Assembly: GCA_030549495.1 (NCBI GenBank)
Contig: JAUIRK010000463.1
Coordinates: 619,001-683,000 of the forward strand
DNA: 64,000 bases
Source: Nectonema munidae
Lineage: Eukaryota > Nematomorpha > Nectonematoida > Nectonematidae
Direction: 5' to 3'
Part shown: one piece after another, positions 60,767-64,000 of the stretch
How positions within the stretch are numbered: the stretch's first letter is position 1
Layout of the letters: every line of letters begins with the position of its first letter
Position numbers and translations under genes: made by a program
The notes under the pieces: generated by a model
What the model was told of the DNA's origin: nothing
Databases searched by the model: none
Seen by the model: the letters and a program-made list of their open reading frames with translations, nothing else

Positions 60767-62035
60767 CCAAAGTGGACATGTTTATTGACAATGGCAAAAT
60801 ATGCTATAATCCTGATTGTAATCCAACTGACGAGCAGCTGTTTCCTACAAAAGCTAGATGCTCTTTTACCCAATATTTACCGTGTAAACCAGACAAGTTT
60901 GGGGTTAAATTTTCGTTGATTGTGGATATCAATTCAAAGTATATGTGCGAAGTTTTTGCTTATTTAGGAAAAGATGATAAAAATAATTTACAGGTGGGTT
61001 ATTATGCTGTTGATAAACTTTTAGAACAAACTAAATAATAAGGGTTATAATATAACCAATCTCTGCTATAATTTTTTTACTTACAAGGCTTTGGTGAAAA
61101 TTTATTAGAAAAAAGAACAAGCGTAGTAGAAGTAAGCAAACTGGATAGAAAAAAATTTATGCAAAATGTAAAAAAAATGCAGAAAAGTATTTTCTTCAAA
61201 AATTTTTTATGCAAAATGTAAAAAAAATGCAGAAAAGTATTTTCTTCAAAAATTTTTTATGCAAAATGTAAAAAAATGCAGAAAAGTATTTTCTTCAAAA
61301 ATTTTTTATGCAAAATGTAAAAAAAATGCAAAAAAGTATTTTCTTCAAAAATTTTTTATGCAAAATGTAAAAAAAATGCAGAAAAGTATTTTCTTCAAAA
61401 ATTTTTTATGCAAAATGTAAAAAAAATGCAGAAAAGTATTTTCTTCAAAAATTTTTTATGCAAAATGTAAAAAAAATGCAGAAAAGTATTTTCTTCAAAA
61501 AATTTTTATGCAAAATGTAAAAAAATGCAGAAAAGTATTTTCTTGAAAAAAATTTATTGTGGTGGGAATATATCTTCGGCTGCATAAAAAGCAAGAAAAA
61601 AAGATAAAATGTTTCTCACACTAAGTTCCTTGCATACAAAAGCAGTAAAAATTTCAAAGATGATAAAAAAAGCCCGAAACAGTTTTATTCTATAACGAAG
61701 CAAAGTTTGGAATGAATATTATCTATCAGATGACTAAATTGTACACCAGAAAATCAGAAGACGGACATTGGCCTTTGTCACCTTTTTTCAATGTTATTGA
61801 TTTGGTTGTCATTAATTCTTAGGTTTTATAATGAAAAGTTAACGACTCGCTTATATCACGTTGAAATTTTAGCTCCAAGCTTGCTGATGACACTTCTAAG
61901 AATATTGAAGTTAACTCTAATGAAGAAGCATTTCCTTTTGAAATTCAATATTGCTCCAAAAAAACTGTCAAACGAAATTTTGCAAAACAAAACAAGTGAA
62001 ATTTGCATAGAATGTATAAGGTTTGCTTGAAAAAA
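60767..62035 (+). pseudogene. piggyBac-family transposase, N-truncated, interrupted by a satellite
   Basis: The frame 60772-61038 matches the catalytic core: TDEQLFPTKARCSFTQYLPC and KPDKFGVKFSLIVDI, then YLGKD. Downstream, in broken frames: NITN..NFFT (about 61050), LLEKRTSVVEVSKLDRK (about 61095-61145), after the satellite KKKDKMFLTLSSLHTKAV (about 61590-61645), FYNEAKFGMNIIYQMTKLY and WPLSPFFNVIDLVVINS (about 61685-61820), and a Cys-rich end NKTSEICIECIRFA (to 62029). The order matches a complete piggyBac C-terminal two thirds. Multiple stops mean that it is dead. Confidence 0.8.
61156..61560. repeat. 50-bp tandem satellite, 8 copies, inside the piggyBac gene
   Basis: The unit starting GCAAAATGTA recurs at 61161, 61211, 61261, 61310, 61360, 61410, 61460 and 61510. 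The copies differ by single bases (one or two A lost in homopolymers). In the piggyBac frame the first unit reads KKFMQNVKKMQKSIFFKN, which fits transposase coding, so the unit is an amplified piece of the gene. Confidence 0.9.
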
Positions 62036-62039
62036 TTTC

Positions 62040-63624
62040 AATAAATATATGTGCGTACGTCAATACTCTCTCATACTTGTGATATTTTTTATAATAAAGT
62101 TTGAATTTAAATTTTTTAGGTTAAAATTTTAATATTGTAAAAATTGGTCATTTTACCACTTTGCCTTTTAAGTTATAATTTTTTATTTACCTTTCTAGGG
62201 CACAGCCGAAACAAAACATCTTATCAAAAAAAATTAAATAATCTCTAGTAAAACGAGCCTAAGTTTAATTTAAAAGGATTCCACTCATACATGAAATCGT
62301 GATAACGAAAACGAATATAGCAAAATAAACATACTTGAAGTCCAATTGCATAAGGGGGATAGACAAAGAGAGAACTAAACTTATACGCCAGGAAATAATC
62401 AATAAATCATAGGCATTGAATGAGACAGTATACTATCAGGGATGTGATGGCAAGAAAAAAAGAAAATCGATAAAATATTGATTTAATTATTGCGGTTCAG
62501 AAAGACCATTTTCATATATAATGCTTACATATTTCTGATGACGCGTTGCATGCATTGCGTATACTATATTGGTTAGAATGGGCAATATTTACACTTGACA
62601 CAAAAAAACAGCCATTATTCATTAGTCTTCGAGTAGGAAACAAGAAAGAGTGTTGTGCATCTCTAGCATGAGAGTATGTATAATAGAGTAGAGGATGGGA
62701 CATTTTTTGTATGGGCGAATGCAGATGCAGGTATCAAATTTGACATCCTAGAGGATATGGATGCGAATGTCAGAATTAATTTTTTAGAGGATGCGCATCA
62801 TGATTACTATTCTTAGCAAACGCAAGTTTTATACTTCTTTAAAATTTTGAGAGATAGATACATTTGCTTATGCAAATCTTATTATAAAGACGTACTTTTT
62901 GTAAAAATTCCGAAAAAACTTTGCGGTATGTAGAAAAAGAAAGATGTTAGAAAAATGCAGATGCGGATGTTGAAACTTAAATGATCCGCAGATGATAATG
63001 TACAAATTTTGCTGATGTGGATACATCTCTAGACTAGAATGAACGGTTTTTCTCAAAATTGGCTACCTTTTGGAATTCTGTGCTACTAAATTAAAAGTAT
63101 GGGTGATGATCATGAAAAAGTTACATTCTGTATTTAATATTTTCAAGTTTGCTAAGTTATGATGTATCGTAACTTTAAAAAAACTTCAAACCTTTTTAAG
63201 TTTTTTTAAGCATGTTCTAAAATTGAGAAACTTAAACTATGTAATATATCGAAACTTTCGAGACGATATTTCACCAGAAGTTGCTTGATTTCTTCAGAAG
63301 AAAGATTAAAAATAACAAATTCATCAAAAAAAACGTATTATAAAAGGAAAGAAGAAGCATGTATATTATGCGCTCATTTTAAACAAACACTACAAGTCTA
63401 TTTACACAAAAGATTAAGAAAATAGCGTTATATTTGTTGATTCAGTGGACCCCACTAATAAGAAAAAATAAAGCATACTGTGTGTATCCTTAGAAAAAAA
63501 TGTTGTATGTATATACTAGTCTAGTATGTCTGTCTTCTACACAACGGTTTTAACCTGGGGTGGATCAAATACAAATACCTATGCTCTTGTATCTAAAATT
63601 AGAAATACAAATATAACTACTGCT
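62040..63624. other. Upstream stretch with no gene
   Basis: AT-rich. At about 62710-63030 scattered GATGCGGATG-like words suggest a decayed short-period repeat. No coding frame recognised. Confidence 0.4.
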
Positions 63625-63830
63625 TCAGGAGCGCGCATCCGAGGGGCGATGGAGATATCTTTTTTATATCATTATAAGACTTGTTTGTCTTGTTAGTAGA
63701 CTTTTCATATTACTTTACTTGTTTTACGGTTGAGTTACAGAGATAAATTCTTTTAAAATAAATTTTAAAAATTATAAAAAAAAAAGTTTGCCAACCCCTC
63801 CTCCAATTATTTTAAGGATGTGTGCCTCTG
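63625..63830. mobile_element. hAT-like MITE, 206 bp
   Basis: The left end CAGGAGCGCGCATCCGAGGG and reverse complement of the right end CAGAGGCACACATCCTTAAA are related to the ends of the 51134-55750 element, including the CCAATTATTTT subterminal block. No matching 8-bp flanks seen. Confidence 0.5.
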
Positions 63831-64000
63831 TTTCAAATAATATAAATAAATTGCAGAGATACTTTTTTCACACAAATTTACGCTTTACATATCTTAATTG
63901 GATTTTGTCATCGTTAATGTCCTGATCGTTTCGAGAGGGAGAGTATCATATAACTATAGCACTGTCATTTAACAAGATATACACGCACTTTTAAAAGTTG

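Overview
The window is AT-rich nuclear DNA from an invertebrate animal, most likely an arthropod. One host gene dominates: a complete alpha-spectrin gene on the minus strand, in 41 coding exons from 58832 (ATG) down to 10129 (stop). I reconstructed it exon by exon. All exon junctions keep frame, and together they give about 2436 residues, close to the fly protein. The protein is nearer to arthropod than to vertebrate alpha-spectrin and lacks the vertebrate calmodulin/calpain insert in the middle repeats. The repeat load (mariner, LINE, hAT, Tigger, piggyBac, and a multicopy invertebrate gene family) suggests a crustacean-like or other TE-rich arthropod genome. The species cannot be fixed from the sequence.

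Layout. 1-4.4 kb: a decayed Tc1/mariner-type element and a 5'-truncated LINE. 4.8-5.3 kb: an orphan BED-finger/hAT N-terminus. 6.09-6.31 kb: a candidate two-exon gene for a 54-residue single-pass membrane protein with its own poly(A) signal. 10.1-58.8 kb: alpha-spectrin, whose introns hold almost everything else. The exon 36-35 intron holds a piggyBac remnant and an endogenous copy of a negative-strand RNA virus polymerase (L) gene, partly duplicated and carrying an intron-like GT...AG insertion. The exon 21-20 and exon 23-22 areas hold two fragments of a widespread invertebrate multicopy family. The exon 18-17 intron holds a broken gag-like copy of a retroelement. The 10.8-kb exon 3-2 intron holds a much better preserved relative of that retroelement (47.9-51.0 kb), then a nested stack: a hAT element with a perfect 8-bp target duplication containing a second inverted-repeat element, which contains a nearly intact Tigger/pogo element. 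58.8-64 kb: the intron upstream of the first coding exon, with a piggyBac pseudogene interrupted by a 50-bp satellite and two small hAT-like MITEs.

The host gene works alone: alpha-spectrin pairs with beta-spectrin to form the membrane skeleton. The mobile elements are independent of it and record successive intron insertions. The strongest candidates for something undescribed are (a) the 3.1-kb reverse transcriptase-RNase H element, which has no integrase, protease or recombinase and has 24-bp terminal repeats in which the pol stop codon lies inside a TATA box; (b) the viral L relic with an intron-like insertion shared by both copies; and (c) the small spliced gene at 6.1 kb. No rRNA gene, CRISPR array or bacterial feature was seen.
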